From contig NZ_JBHJHP010000009.1 of NCBI RefSeq assembly GCF_042219855.1, positions 62,001 through 126,000 on the forward strand: 64,000 nt of DNA, in the 5' to 3' direction. Of this stretch, positions 52,901-61,800 are shown piece by piece. The position numbers and the translations under genes are program-made. The stretch's first letter is position 1. Each line of letters starts with the position of its first letter. The stretch comes from JBHJHP01 sp042219855. GTDB lineage: Bacteria > Bacteroidota > Bacteroidia > Bacteroidales > UBA5342. The notes below the pieces were generated by a model. It was not told the origin of the DNA and searched no databases. It saw only the letters and a list, made by a program, of their open reading frames with translations.

Positions 52901-53799
52901 GTAAAATGACCAGCACCATCAGAAAAGAAAAGAGCAACAGCATAACTTCCCGTGAAGGAAGAGTAATCAAAAGCGACCAGATCAATATGCTGGTCATTAT
53001 TGAAATCTCCAAATTCAAATCGGGGTTTTGATTTAAAGCTGTAAACCGATTCCACTTTTGAGGCATTAAAACTCAAATCACCATTATTGATATAAACATA
53101 TAATCCGTTCTGTTCATCAATTGAAACTATATCCAGTAAACCATCATTATTCAGATCCACGGTCTTTGTTTTCCCCTTTACTGTTCCTTTTAGTCCACTG
53201 ACTTCTGTAGTTAAGGCAAAAGCGTTATTACCGTCATTCAAATATGTGTAAACTTTTTTAGGTCCACCAAATTGTACCAGATCATTGTGCCCATCATTAT
53301 TGATATCAAGAAACATGATATCACCATCATATAATCCGTAGTCAAGATCCTGAAGTTTTACAAATTTTGTCCGGGAAGCTGTAACAAAACTTACTTCTGC
53401 AATAAAGGCCTTTGCATTTGTTGTGGTGGCAGGATATCCTGAGCCACCCTGAAATGCCATTAAAAACTTTTTATCTCCGGTTTTAAAATAAGCCATGCTC
53501 CCGTTATTCAATCCTGAAGCCGACAATACATTTCTCTCAAAACCATTGCCTGTGTTCCTAAGAATTGTGATAAAACTGGTATTGAAATCATTATAGTTTG
53601 GTCCCATAACCAGAATATCAGGCCTGTTGTCGGAATTAAAATCACCTGTAACAGCACATCCGTTTGTTGGATTAGCATACAAGCCTTCAAACGAAATACC
53701 GGAATTTGAGAATTGGTAGAAAATTGTATCCGTACTTGCACTTGATATCGCCGATATCATTATCCCTAATACAGTAAAAAACAGTAATCGTTTCTTCAT
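49909..53799 (-). CDS. FG-GAP + GH127-type enzyme with T9SS sorting tail
   Basis: 1296 residues. Signal peptide about 1-21. Residues about 30-400 are FG-GAP/VCBS repeats with calcium-type loops (DFNSDNRPDILVMG, DINNDGHNDLVQFG, DLNNDGLLDIVSID, DFNNDQHIDLVAFD, DMNQDGNQDIIYAG, DFNGDNKPDIFALG). A GH127-type barrel follows, with Glu751/Cys753 (SSETCSSYNM) and Cys821-Cys822 (WCCVGTGMESHVKY). The last 75 residues are a type A T9SS sorting domain (FQVIDVNGRQILSEVV; RSGVYLVRCTNEDN; KFMVNLN). The enzyme is therefore secreted through the T9SS and either released or surface-bound. Fusion of a repeat propeller to this enzyme family is unusual. Confidence 0.88.
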   Translation of the reverse strand: MKKRLLFFTVLGIMISAISSASTDTIFYQFSNSGISFEGLYANPTNGCAVTGDFNSDNRPDILVMGPNYNDFNTSFITILRNTGNGFERNVLSASGLNNGSMAYFKTGDKKFLMAFQGGSGYPATTTNAKAFIAEVSFVTASRTKFVKLQDLDYGLYDGDIMFLDINNDGHNDLVQFGGPKKVYTYLNDGNNAFALTTEVSGLKGTVKGKTKTVDLNNDGLLDIVSIDEQNGLYVYINNGDLSFNASKVESVYSFKSKPRFEFGDFNNDQHIDLVAFDYSSFTGSYAVALFFSDGAGHFTEQEANGFMGVEQAAVAVADMNQDGNQDIIYAGENNKDKLSEPNGSITKKAYVLLGDGEGGFMQYIKSTPEGYSPDMSSLAPLSGGQYIVDDFNGDNKPDIFALGNIGNDFPGKVPRKADLYISQKVDFGSPVDPAIETLWNSYDYQEVRLTNSRIKQAQDKEIRYLKTLVVNRLFANTLKYNKGINTYSNYGGWEDGGYGCSFAHYLSAVSMGYAATGDNELLNRANQCVDIISDAQDVMGDGFFSFADGTTWAFDKTAKEKKVSLGGWDENGHPWDINGVGIFLYAHHKIFAALRDAYLYTYNEKARIAFLKFSDWLLMWMQNFDEANMQKILEAEHGGYVETLTDAYALSGHTKYLDGALRFTRQNFATSMSNNVDDLSGRHSNFHVPMALGSTVNYLYSGNETSRKTGHNFFNMVLDHHTLCDGGNGNNERFGIPDQLTYRLGTRSSETCSSYNMLKLAKRLFTLEGKDEYLDYYEKTLYNHILACLSPVEGEGITYYTGMLPGQFKMYDNLYNNFWCCVGTGMESHVKYVDAIYFKNDDGILLNLFIPSTLSDSESGLKLEMKTDFPASDEINITINDAGSFNKSFFIRYPSWAEKESMKIFINGNQETILAEPGEKITISGNWSSGDEIRIVLPCNFHMEDLPDDYNVSALFYGPVLLAGDMGAVGQTDVGSSAPQQDITNPNLPDYFPELNGRRDSIGSWLRKTEGKFEFETYGLEKNYVLKPFYDTHHRRYTLYWKIADSSDAEMEKLIIPDRVLTGNAVSEANHNVRHSASGAGYGVFPFWGNSYHRFRDAQADGFIAYKLDLLDPELHPDTQYYLQLTYFGQEPSGYGNFSMYADNVEFAQQGSITRLAPLDFAVRYYPIPKNLTNGKKAVEITFKGGLLSLYGVKITTTDDIVKTKTGDDPHTDLNETFESSANHIITWYAKQQLTIKNAEGYKFQVIDVNGRQILSEVVKSSFHTIDLNLRSGVYLVRCTNEDNIYVSKFMVNLN

Positions 53800-53826
53800 T
53801 TCAATAATTTACAGATTTTAAAACTA

Positions 53827-54489
53827 TTATTCTAAACCGGTTAAACAAAAAACAACAATCTTTTTTATATCATCAGTTTCATCGAAATCTATATGGTTTT
53901 TTCGACTGAATTCTAAAATTACCGCTTTATGTGGCTTAAATATTTTTATCAATTTTTTCAAATTTGTTATTGCAATATAATCTTTGTTCGGTTTCAGATA
54001 TATAATTTCTGACGTGTTTGTTCTGATGGCTTCATTTATTTGTAATGAATTATACCTCCCGTTTGATCCGGTTCCTGATTCAAAATTTGTTATGGATGTA
54101 GTTTCTGAATAGCTACCATATGCACTTCCTTTACCTTTTGAAATCATTACCGATTTATACCTGATGTAATAATGTTGATCTGCAACCTTTACTTTTTCAA
54201 AAAAAGCCTCTCCAAAGCCATGAACAAAAACGGTTTTATTCACCACTATTGAATCTATGTTTTTGTAATTCGCAATCGCAAGTATTTCGTTATCTTTTAA
54301 AAACACGACCTGTTCATCCAGACTATTGTAATTCAGAGGAATATCTACTGTAGAGCCATCACTGAAAAAGATATTTCCTGTAACAAAATCATTAAAGTAC
54401 ATACCTTCAAAACCCTTTTCCTGAGCATGACAATATGCTACTGATGCGATAAGCATAAGTGCTGTAATGATATGTATCGTAATTTTCAT
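53827..54489 (-). CDS. Secreted protein of unknown function in the PUL
   Basis: 220 residues from ATG 54489; an ATG at 54504 adds MPWKK ahead of the signal. Signal peptide MKITIHIITALMLIASVAYC, cut near HAQEKGF. I recognise no family. The mature protein is mixed alpha/beta with MYFNDFVTGNIFFSDGSTVD, LDEQVVFLKDNEILAIAN and IVVNKTVFVHGFGEAFFEKV, a pattern seen in small secreted proteins that store a fold without obvious active site; FVHGFGE is not a lipase motif. It lies between the two T9SS-tailed proteins and after a terminator-like hairpin, so its expression may be lower than that of susCD. Confidence 0.6.
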   Translation of the reverse strand: MKITIHIITALMLIASVAYCHAQEKGFEGMYFNDFVTGNIFFSDGSTVDIPLNYNSLDEQVVFLKDNEILAIANYKNIDSIVVNKTVFVHGFGEAFFEKVKVADQHYYIRYKSVMISKGKGSAYGSYSETTSITNFESGTGSNGRYNSLQINEAIRTNTSEIIYLKPNKDYIAITNLKKLIKIFKPHKAVILEFSRKNHIDFDETDDIKKIVVFCLTGLE

Positions 54490-54511
54490 TTTTTTCCACG
54501 GCAAGAAGGAA

Positions 54512-54536
54512 AAGAGAGGAGACAGGCTCCTCTCTT
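54512..54536 (-). terminator. Hairpin with T-rich tail after the FG-GAP protein gene
   Basis: Perfect 10-nt arms AAGAGAGGAG (54512-54521) and CTCCTCTCTT (54527-54536), followed in the minus direction by TTTTCCTTCTT. It may lower read-through from susCD into the enzyme genes. Confidence 0.6.
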
Positions 54537-54542
54537 ACCTAA

Positions 54543-56135
54543 CTAAAAAATGGTCACCTTAACAATCCCGGTTTTATTTTCTTTTATCGTTTTTACAAGA
54601 TAAATTCCCTTTTCATTTAAAGTGATACGTTCAAATTCTGATGTTATAAGAGACTTCCGGATTGTTTTACCTGAGAGTGAAATGATTTCAACAGAAGCAC
54701 CGCGTTCGTTTTCAACGATAACTGTATTTCCACTGGTGAAAACAGTTGGTGTATAAACCTCAGTTTTTTGAACCGGACTGATGACCATACCGTTTCCGTA
54801 AAATACTTTTGCTGAAGAATTATTACCATAATAATCCGCACCAGCCGCAACAACATCCGTTTTTTTGTCGCCATTAAAGTCACCTGTAAGATACCGGCCA
54901 AAATTACCTCTTCGGCTCATTGGCACAACAACATCAGTAACATCATACTGATCATATCCCCCTTCACCATTTCCTAAATACATATAGGTTTTACATTTCC
55001 ATCCATCGAGTGAATTTTCACCACCAAACAAAATATCTTCATTTCCGTCTCCGTCGAAATCAGCAACAGCATAATCGGAACGCTGCCCACCATACAGGGT
55101 TGTAGCTTCACCGGCTTTATTTTTATGCTCCAATTCTGTAAAGGTACCGTCACCGTTGTTTTTAAAAATCTTAAAAAAGAAATTCCAGGGTTCACCAAAC
55201 ATACCTGTCACTGTAACGATAATATCCTTTTGTTTATCGTTATTAAAATCAACCATCATCACCTGTGATGCATCATCACTACCTTCAACAGCTCCACCCA
55301 ATGTAGCCTCATCAAAAGCCATGATAAGTTTTTCCTGGAAAACACCGGATCCGTCATTAATATAGACATAAGCACCTCCTGAAGCACCCTGTATTGCCAT
55401 GGCAAGATCCAGATCGCCATCGTTGTCAACATCACCTTTTACAGTAAACAAATTGGCGGCCGGAGTTATTCCGGATTCATCCTGTAGGATAAAATAGTTT
55501 TCGGTATCGTTCAGATATACATTGGCCTGTGCCACCCATGTATCAACACCATCCCAACCATTCTGAAAGATATCCACATATCCGTCTCCATCAATATCCA
55601 AAAACAGTATTGATCCTCTGCCTGCCCCAAAATCAAGTTCCTGTAAAACTTCCATTGAGTAACCTAACGCATTTTTAGAAAGTTTAAACACCATTGCCTT
55701 AAATGGATTTGTCCAGTTTCCCAATGCACCGCCCTGAACTGCAACAAGGTATGAACCATCACTCTGTAAATAACAATCAACAGCACCGTTACCGGCAATA
55801 GGGAATTCATCATTACTGTAAGCCAGAGTGGGTGCTCCTGTACTGCTACCTTCATAAACTCTGAAATAACCGAGTTTTCCGGTTTCAGTATTTTGTCCAT
55901 GTAATCCGGTAAGAATAAAGTCATCGATTCCGTCTGCGTTGAAATCGCTAACTGTACCTTTTATTCCGTTTTCTCCTGCCTCTGCAGTTCCGTCACCATT
56001 CAGATAGGATATATCCCAGGTGAAACCTGCATCAGTCAGTATGCCTGATAAGTCGTGTGTTGGAGGAAGCGTAACCTGCGCTTTGATGAATCCTGCAACA
56101 AAAATAAATGCAAAAAGTAAAACATTCTTTTTCAT
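54543..56135 (-). CDS. FG-GAP/VCBS repeat protein with T9SS sorting tail
   Basis: 530 residues. Signal peptide about 1-19 (KAQV). At least six FG-GAP calcium loops are visible: DFNADGIDDFILTG, DIDGDGYVDIFQNG, DVDNDGDLDLAMAI, DFNNDKQKDIIVTV, DFDGDGNEDILFGG, DFNGDKKTDVVAAG, consistent with one seven-bladed propeller. The last 75 residues are a type A T9SS tail (GASVEIISLSGKTIRKSLIT; KGIYLVKTIKENKTG). No enzyme motif is present. Its architecture matches the N-terminal third of the 1296-residue enzyme two genes on. It may bind glycan or the cell surface; the role is inferred only. Confidence 0.85.
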   Translation of the reverse strand: MKKNVLLFAFIFVAGFIKAQVTLPPTHDLSGILTDAGFTWDISYLNGDGTAEAGENGIKGTVSDFNADGIDDFILTGLHGQNTETGKLGYFRVYEGSSTGAPTLAYSNDEFPIAGNGAVDCYLQSDGSYLVAVQGGALGNWTNPFKAMVFKLSKNALGYSMEVLQELDFGAGRGSILFLDIDGDGYVDIFQNGWDGVDTWVAQANVYLNDTENYFILQDESGITPAANLFTVKGDVDNDGDLDLAMAIQGASGGAYVYINDGSGVFQEKLIMAFDEATLGGAVEGSDDASQVMMVDFNNDKQKDIIVTVTGMFGEPWNFFFKIFKNNGDGTFTELEHKNKAGEATTLYGGQRSDYAVADFDGDGNEDILFGGENSLDGWKCKTYMYLGNGEGGYDQYDVTDVVVPMSRRGNFGRYLTGDFNGDKKTDVVAAGADYYGNNSSAKVFYGNGMVISPVQKTEVYTPTVFTSGNTVIVENERGASVEIISLSGKTIRKSLITSEFERITLNEKGIYLVKTIKENKTGIVKVTIF

Positions 56136-56159
56136 AATAAATCTATTTAAGATTAAACA

Positions 56160-56948
56160 TTAATGATATAAATTGTAAACTTCATCCGGGATATCAACTT
56201 TAATCACATTTGAAAAAAGTAATACATCATTACTTTTATTGGTTTTTATTGATAACCTGGCAAATAAATATTTTCGATAATTTGAAGCGGTATAGGTTGA
56301 ACTGTAGTATTTAGCCATATCTATTTTTAATTCAAGGGGTGAACTTATATCTACCGGCCTGTTTACACTTCCCCTTTTACTTGCAATGGGAGAACTTGGA
56401 TCGTAGGTAACATTTAAGCCTATGTTCAAAGCTACCCCTAGTACCTTTGTTGCATTTTCTCCGTCAGGGATATCGGTATCGTTCACCAGTTTTTCTATTT
56501 CAACTGCAGCTATCAGGTAATTATCCTCAAAACTGAAGCTGATGGTTTTAAATTCATAATATGGAATAACCTGAACCTCAAGTGCTTTTTCTCCACTCAG
56601 GTTAAACGCAATGGTATCAGGAATACCTTCAGCAGTAGTATTTTCCCAGCCGGACCAGATCCATGGTGCATTCAAACTCTCACCACCTGGTATGATTTCA
56701 TAGTAACCATCAAAAAGCAAGGCATTAAACTCGCCATCCTGATTGATATGAACATTAATCTTATTCGGATTGGTATATTGTGGTTGCCACAATTCAAACA
56801 TATACCCTTCCTGGGTTTGCAAAGGTTTATCCCCAACCATAAGTTTACCCTGTAATATTGCTTTGGGAGGCGCATAATTATCGACTTCACAGTTGTAAAA
56901 CAGAATACTTACGATAAAAACCAATATGTAATTTAATTTTATTTTCAT
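56160..56948 (-). CDS. DUF3823 lipoprotein, SusE-position surface protein
   Basis: 262 residues. Lipoprotein-like signal MKIKLNYILVFIVSILFYNC, Cys20 acylated. The body has YAPPKAILQGKLMVGDKPLQ and EVQVIPYYEFKTISFSFEDN, matching DUF3823 proteins found after susD in Bacteroidota polysaccharide loci. They occupy the SusE/SusF position and are thought to bind glycan on the cell surface. It is 10 nt after susD. Confidence 0.8.
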   Translation of the reverse strand: MKIKLNYILVFIVSILFYNCEVDNYAPPKAILQGKLMVGDKPLQTQEGYMFELWQPQYTNPNKINVHINQDGEFNALLFDGYYEIIPGGESLNAPWIWSGWENTTAEGIPDTIAFNLSGEKALEVQVIPYYEFKTISFSFEDNYLIAAVEIEKLVNDTDIPDGENATKVLGVALNIGLNVTYDPSSPIASKRGSVNRPVDISSPLELKIDMAKYYSSTYTASNYRKYLFARLSIKTNKSNDVLLFSNVIKVDIPDEVYNLYH

Positions 56949-56958
56949 GGCTGCAGTT

Positions 56959-58845
56959 TTAGTTCTGAAATGGATTTTTAATCAGTAATGGATTCGCATT
57001 AAGTGCACTTACCGGGAAAGCATTGTAATAATTACCCACTCTGAAATATCTTGCCCGTAAAAATTCAGGCGCAATATCTTTTCTGACAAATATGTATGTT
57101 TCATGCGTTTCATGGCCAGGTCTGATCACCTTGTAAGGCCATAATCCGCTTATAACGGCATCCGGATTATCCATTTGTCCGTTGAACAGTTCATGTGCTT
57201 TTCGCCATCTGATCAGGTCAAACAGCCGGTGCCCTTCAAAAGCAAGTTCCACTCTTCTCTCGTGCCGGATCCTGTCCAGTGATATTTCATCAAGCAAAGC
57301 TATTCCGGCTCTTTCCCTCAGCCTGTTGATGTAAATTAACGCATCATCTGTTTCACCCAGTTCAAAGGCAGCTTCTGCTGCATTTAACAGCACTTCGCCA
57401 AAGCGGTACCTTACAAATGCAACACTGCTACGGCCTAAGCCGGCTTCTTCTCCTGCTTCGATAAATTTTCTGATATAAAAACCTGTCCGGCTGACCTCGG
57501 TTTCGTTGTGAGGACCGTCTTCGCCAGTTCTGATATATGTTTCATTTGTTGATGGATCAGTATAGGTTGAATTGCTTTCACTGGCAAATGACGGACGTTC
57601 AACAAAATCATAATCAGCACCGTTCCATACCGCCAATCCGGCCTGTATATCCAGATTGTTCCCGTTGAATGATGAACCTGGTAACATGAGTGTTCCGGAC
57701 AAACGCGGATCTCTGTCATTAAAAATGTCACCTACGTTTGCATAATACACATAACTGCTGCTTTCATCACCCGGAATCTCCCTGTCCTTCAGTTTTTCCG
57801 TGTTACCATCAAGGGTCTCAAAAGCCTCCACCAAATTCAATGAGGGATTAATGTATGAACCCCCACCTGAAAGATACCTTAGAGATCGTGCTATATTGTT
57901 GTATGTAAATCCATGTGTTTTTCCTGAAATATCGAAGTCCTCAACGAATATTGCTTCAGGATTCTGGTCATCTTTAGCAATAAAAAGTTCAGCGAAGTTT
58001 CCCCCCGGATCAGAACCATTCTTATACAAATCGTAACCTTCCGGTAAATCCATAATTTGTTGGCATGCATCCAGACTTAACTGAAAATAATGGTCTGCAC
58101 GTGCTGCCGGTATCCCAACTTCCCCACCATCGAGACGAACGGGAGTTGACATCGTACTGTTGTATTTGGCCAGTGTTGCAGCATACAGAGCAGCTCTTGC
58201 TTTTACTGCCAGGCAGGCACCTTCTGAGGCCCTGTTCTTAAACCTGTTGTTTCCCAGTTTAAAAACCGGCTCTATTTCCGTCAGTTCATCAATGATAAAG
58301 GTGTAAATCTCATCCTCAGTATTTCTGGGCCTTCTGAATTCAGTCATATCTGCCCCGTTTTCATACCTGATATATTCAGTGATTAAGGGAACACCACCCA
58401 TGCGTTTTACCAGTTCAAAGTAAACATAGGCTCTTAAGAAACGTCCTTCTGCCAGGTAATAGTCCACCTTGTCACCAGATAGATTTGTTGCATCGTCCGG
58501 CAGATTCTGAATAAAATAGTTGACATCTTTCAATAGACCGTAATCATAATACGTCAGATAAGAGTAACTGTAGTTTTCCCAGTCATTGGTTCCGGCAGAT
58601 TTACCGCCATTCATGGATTCATCTGTAATTGTGGAAATGGTGTTTATATCCCCATCCAAACTACCAATATCCGGTAGTCTTGAGTAAATATTCGCCAGAA
58701 AACTGTTGATCAGTGCTTCTGAAGTGAACACCATATCTTCTTTAAGCTTTGTTTTTGATTCCCTCTCAAGCCAATCTGTACATGAACCGAATAACAAAGA
58801 GAAGGTAAGTATTGAGCTTATTAATAGTATTTGCCTGGTTTTCAT
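56959..58845 (-). CDS. susD: SusD/RagB-family glycan-binding lipoprotein
   Basis: 628 residues. Signal MKTRQILLISSILTFSLLFG precedes SCTDW, so Cys22 is acylated. The TPR-type SusD fold has VDYYLAEGRFLRAYVYFELV early and the C-terminal RYRFGEVLLNAAEAAFELGE, INRLRERAGIALLDEIS and RRVELAFEGHRLFDLIRWRK signature. SusD forms the lid that hands glycan to its SusC partner, encoded 4 nt upstream. Substrate cannot be read from the sequence. Confidence 0.95.
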   Translation of the reverse strand: MKTRQILLISSILTFSLLFGSCTDWLERESKTKLKEDMVFTSEALINSFLANIYSRLPDIGSLDGDINTISTITDESMNGGKSAGTNDWENYSYSYLTYYDYGLLKDVNYFIQNLPDDATNLSGDKVDYYLAEGRFLRAYVYFELVKRMGGVPLITEYIRYENGADMTEFRRPRNTEDEIYTFIIDELTEIEPVFKLGNNRFKNRASEGACLAVKARAALYAATLAKYNSTMSTPVRLDGGEVGIPAARADHYFQLSLDACQQIMDLPEGYDLYKNGSDPGGNFAELFIAKDDQNPEAIFVEDFDISGKTHGFTYNNIARSLRYLSGGGSYINPSLNLVEAFETLDGNTEKLKDREIPGDESSSYVYYANVGDIFNDRDPRLSGTLMLPGSSFNGNNLDIQAGLAVWNGADYDFVERPSFASESNSTYTDPSTNETYIRTGEDGPHNETEVSRTGFYIRKFIEAGEEAGLGRSSVAFVRYRFGEVLLNAAEAAFELGETDDALIYINRLRERAGIALLDEISLDRIRHERRVELAFEGHRLFDLIRWRKAHELFNGQMDNPDAVISGLWPYKVIRPGHETHETYIFVRKDIAPEFLRARYFRVGNYYNAFPVSALNANPLLIKNPFQN

Positions 58846-58849
58846 AGTA

Positions 58850-61800
58850 TTAAAAAGTTATGTTTGTTCCGAACGATAATACTTTATGAATTGGATATCC
58901 CATTCCATTGCGTTCATCCATTTCCGGATCCAGTCCAAGATGATGCATATTATCAAAAGTGAGTATGTTGGTTGCGTTCACATAAATCCTGCATTTCTTA
59001 ATATTGATTTTGTTGGTAATGCTCTGTGGTAAGCTATAACCTAATTCAACATTTTTTAGCCGGACATAAGAGATCCGGTGTAACCAGAAATCGGATTGCA
59101 CATAGGTATTCGAATGGATGCTATGGTAACCGAAACCTCTCACCGCAGGATATCTTCCGGGTATCCAGTCAGATGTCGGATCCAGAGGATCTTCTCTGTG
59201 CCATGCATCTGTAATTAAGTATGAAGGTGTGTTTCCGTCCTTTGCCTGGAATGGCCATTTTACTTCATAATCCTGAAAATATGAAAACAGTGACCCTCCG
59301 GCAAAATCACCGGCAAAATCAAATCCTTTCCAGTTCAGTCCGAAATTAAAACCACCTGCCAGGATGGGTAACAGCTGTTGTCCGTTATTTCCTACAGCAT
59401 ATCCAACCGGCCGTGCATCATATCCGTTGATGATACCGTCATTATTGATATCCTCATACATAAAATCACCAGGTAAGAGGTATTTATTGGCTGTCAGTCC
59501 GGGTCCTTCAACATAAACCGGATAATTATCTATTTCTTCCTGTGACTGAAAGCGTCCGATGACATGATAAGCCCAGTTTTGTCCGGCCCACCTTTTATTT
59601 GTTGAAGTTCTGTATTCATCCCAGGAGTTTTCAAAAGCAGCTCCGTAGAGCTCGTAATCCATCTTTCTGGAGAAGGTAAAATTAATGCCAACCCAGTAAT
59701 GCAGTTTCTTAATCCTGTCCTCCCATTTTGTAAATCCGTCTATCCCGAAATGCCTGTCCGAGGTTAGGTTCTCCACCGGAAGATCATACCCCACTTCTTC
59801 AGGAAATAAGAGGGCAAGGTCATCTCTGAATCCCAAAAGGCCTCTTCTTTCCCTGACAAATCCATCCAGTTCAACCGATAATCTGTTTTTGAAGAACCCA
59901 AGATCAAGGCCAATATTACTCATGGATGTTCTGATCCATGTTACATTGGTTTTGGGTATGTTGTCATACACAACGCCCGGAACAGAAGTTCCGGTGATTG
60001 AATTTTCGAAGGGAGTGGAAGCCATATATGCCCCGCTGTTTACGGATGTTGAATAGGTGAAACCTGCCAGGTAATCGAAGTAATTGTAACCGTTGCTTCC
60101 CGTTGGCATATTTTCATCGCCCATTTCACCATAAGATGCTCTTAACTTCAGGTTGCTTATTACCCGGCCAAACCCTGTGCCGGCAATAAAATTCTCTTCC
60201 GATATTCTCCATCCGCCGGATATGGAAGGGAAGAACCCCCAGCGTTTTTCAGGCGCCCATTTGCTTGATCCGTCATACCTGCCGGCTACTTCCAGCAGAT
60301 ATTTCTCAGCGTAGGAATAGTTTATTTTACCAATAAAACCTGCCGTGGCACCTTCCCAGTAGTCATCTCTTATGTATGACAGACCCTCTTTATCGTTATC
60401 GCTGAAAAAATCGTCGTAATTATGTCTGATATTCGTCTTGTCATTTTGCCAGGTTCTGTCCTTCCGTTCCGAGGCCTCTCCGGCAAAGACCAGCCCCAGC
60501 TCATGTTTTCCGAAAATATTATGATAATTTATGTTTGCCCTGTACATATTTTCTTCGATGTAGCGGTTTCTTTTTCTGAAGTAAACATTGGAATTATAAC
60601 TTTCCACAGGAACATAACTGTCTGTAACCGTCGGATCATATAAGGTGATGTATTTTCTGAAATTGTCCATTTTATTATCCGCCAGATAATAAGAGTAGGT
60701 TAATTTGGCTGTCAGCCCTTTTAAAGGTGTTTTATATTCAATATCCCAGTTTGACTGCATCACACGCCAAAGATCATTCGAATACCCCGCAATATCTCTT
60801 CGAGCGATGGCAGTGTTATAATCCGGTGCGTGTTTTATAAAAGCAGGATAGTCAGGATTATCATTTACATAGGGACGTTCTGTCGGACTCATAAACAACA
60901 ATCCCCATCTCAGGTTTTTATAATCATTATCAGCGACAATTGCCGGTGCATTTCTTCGCTCAACTCTACCGTTTACGGATACAGATACTTTAAGTGATTC
61001 CGTGATTTTAGCGTCGGAGTTGATCTGCATATTCTTCCGGCTGAAATTAAAGTCCTCAAAAACGGCATCCTGATCCAGTGTGCTGAATGAGAAATAATAA
61101 TTAATCTTTTCACTTCCACCGGATGTACTGACATTAAGGTATTTCTGTGGTACATTCTTTTTGACCGAAAAATCATACCAGTCAAAACTGCGGTAATCTT
61201 CACCGGTTTCCGGGTTATAATACCCTGTTTTATATTTTTCCAGATCATCTGCAGTAATGGAAGTATAGCCCAGGTCATTTAACTGTTGTTCGGCCTTTCC
61301 TCTCATTAAGGTATAAGCATCTGTTCCCCGTGGGAAGTATGTCAGGTTTTGCATCCCATAGTAGGAATTAATATTTACCGTATTCTTCTGATTCAGTTTT
61401 CCCCGCTTTGTGGTCACCAGAACAACACCGTTAGATGCTTTAACACCATAAATAGCTGCAGATCCGTCTTTCAGAATAGATATGCTTTCAATATCGTTTA
61501 TATCAATATTATTAAAGGTTCCTTCATCCTTCATTACCCCGTCGATAACATACAAGGGTGTTCCCAGATTCCTGATCTGCAAAGATGTAGAAGCACCCGG
61601 TACTCCACTGGTCTGACGATTGGTAATGCCAGCTACTTTTCCTACAAGCGCAGTTGCCGTGGTTGACGAATTGGTTCTGACCAGATCCAGGTTATCCACG
61701 GTTCCAACGGCTCCAACAACAGATACCTTTTTCTGTATACCGTATCCAACAACAACAAACTCATTTAACGAAACATCACTCTCTTTTAAAACCACAGACA

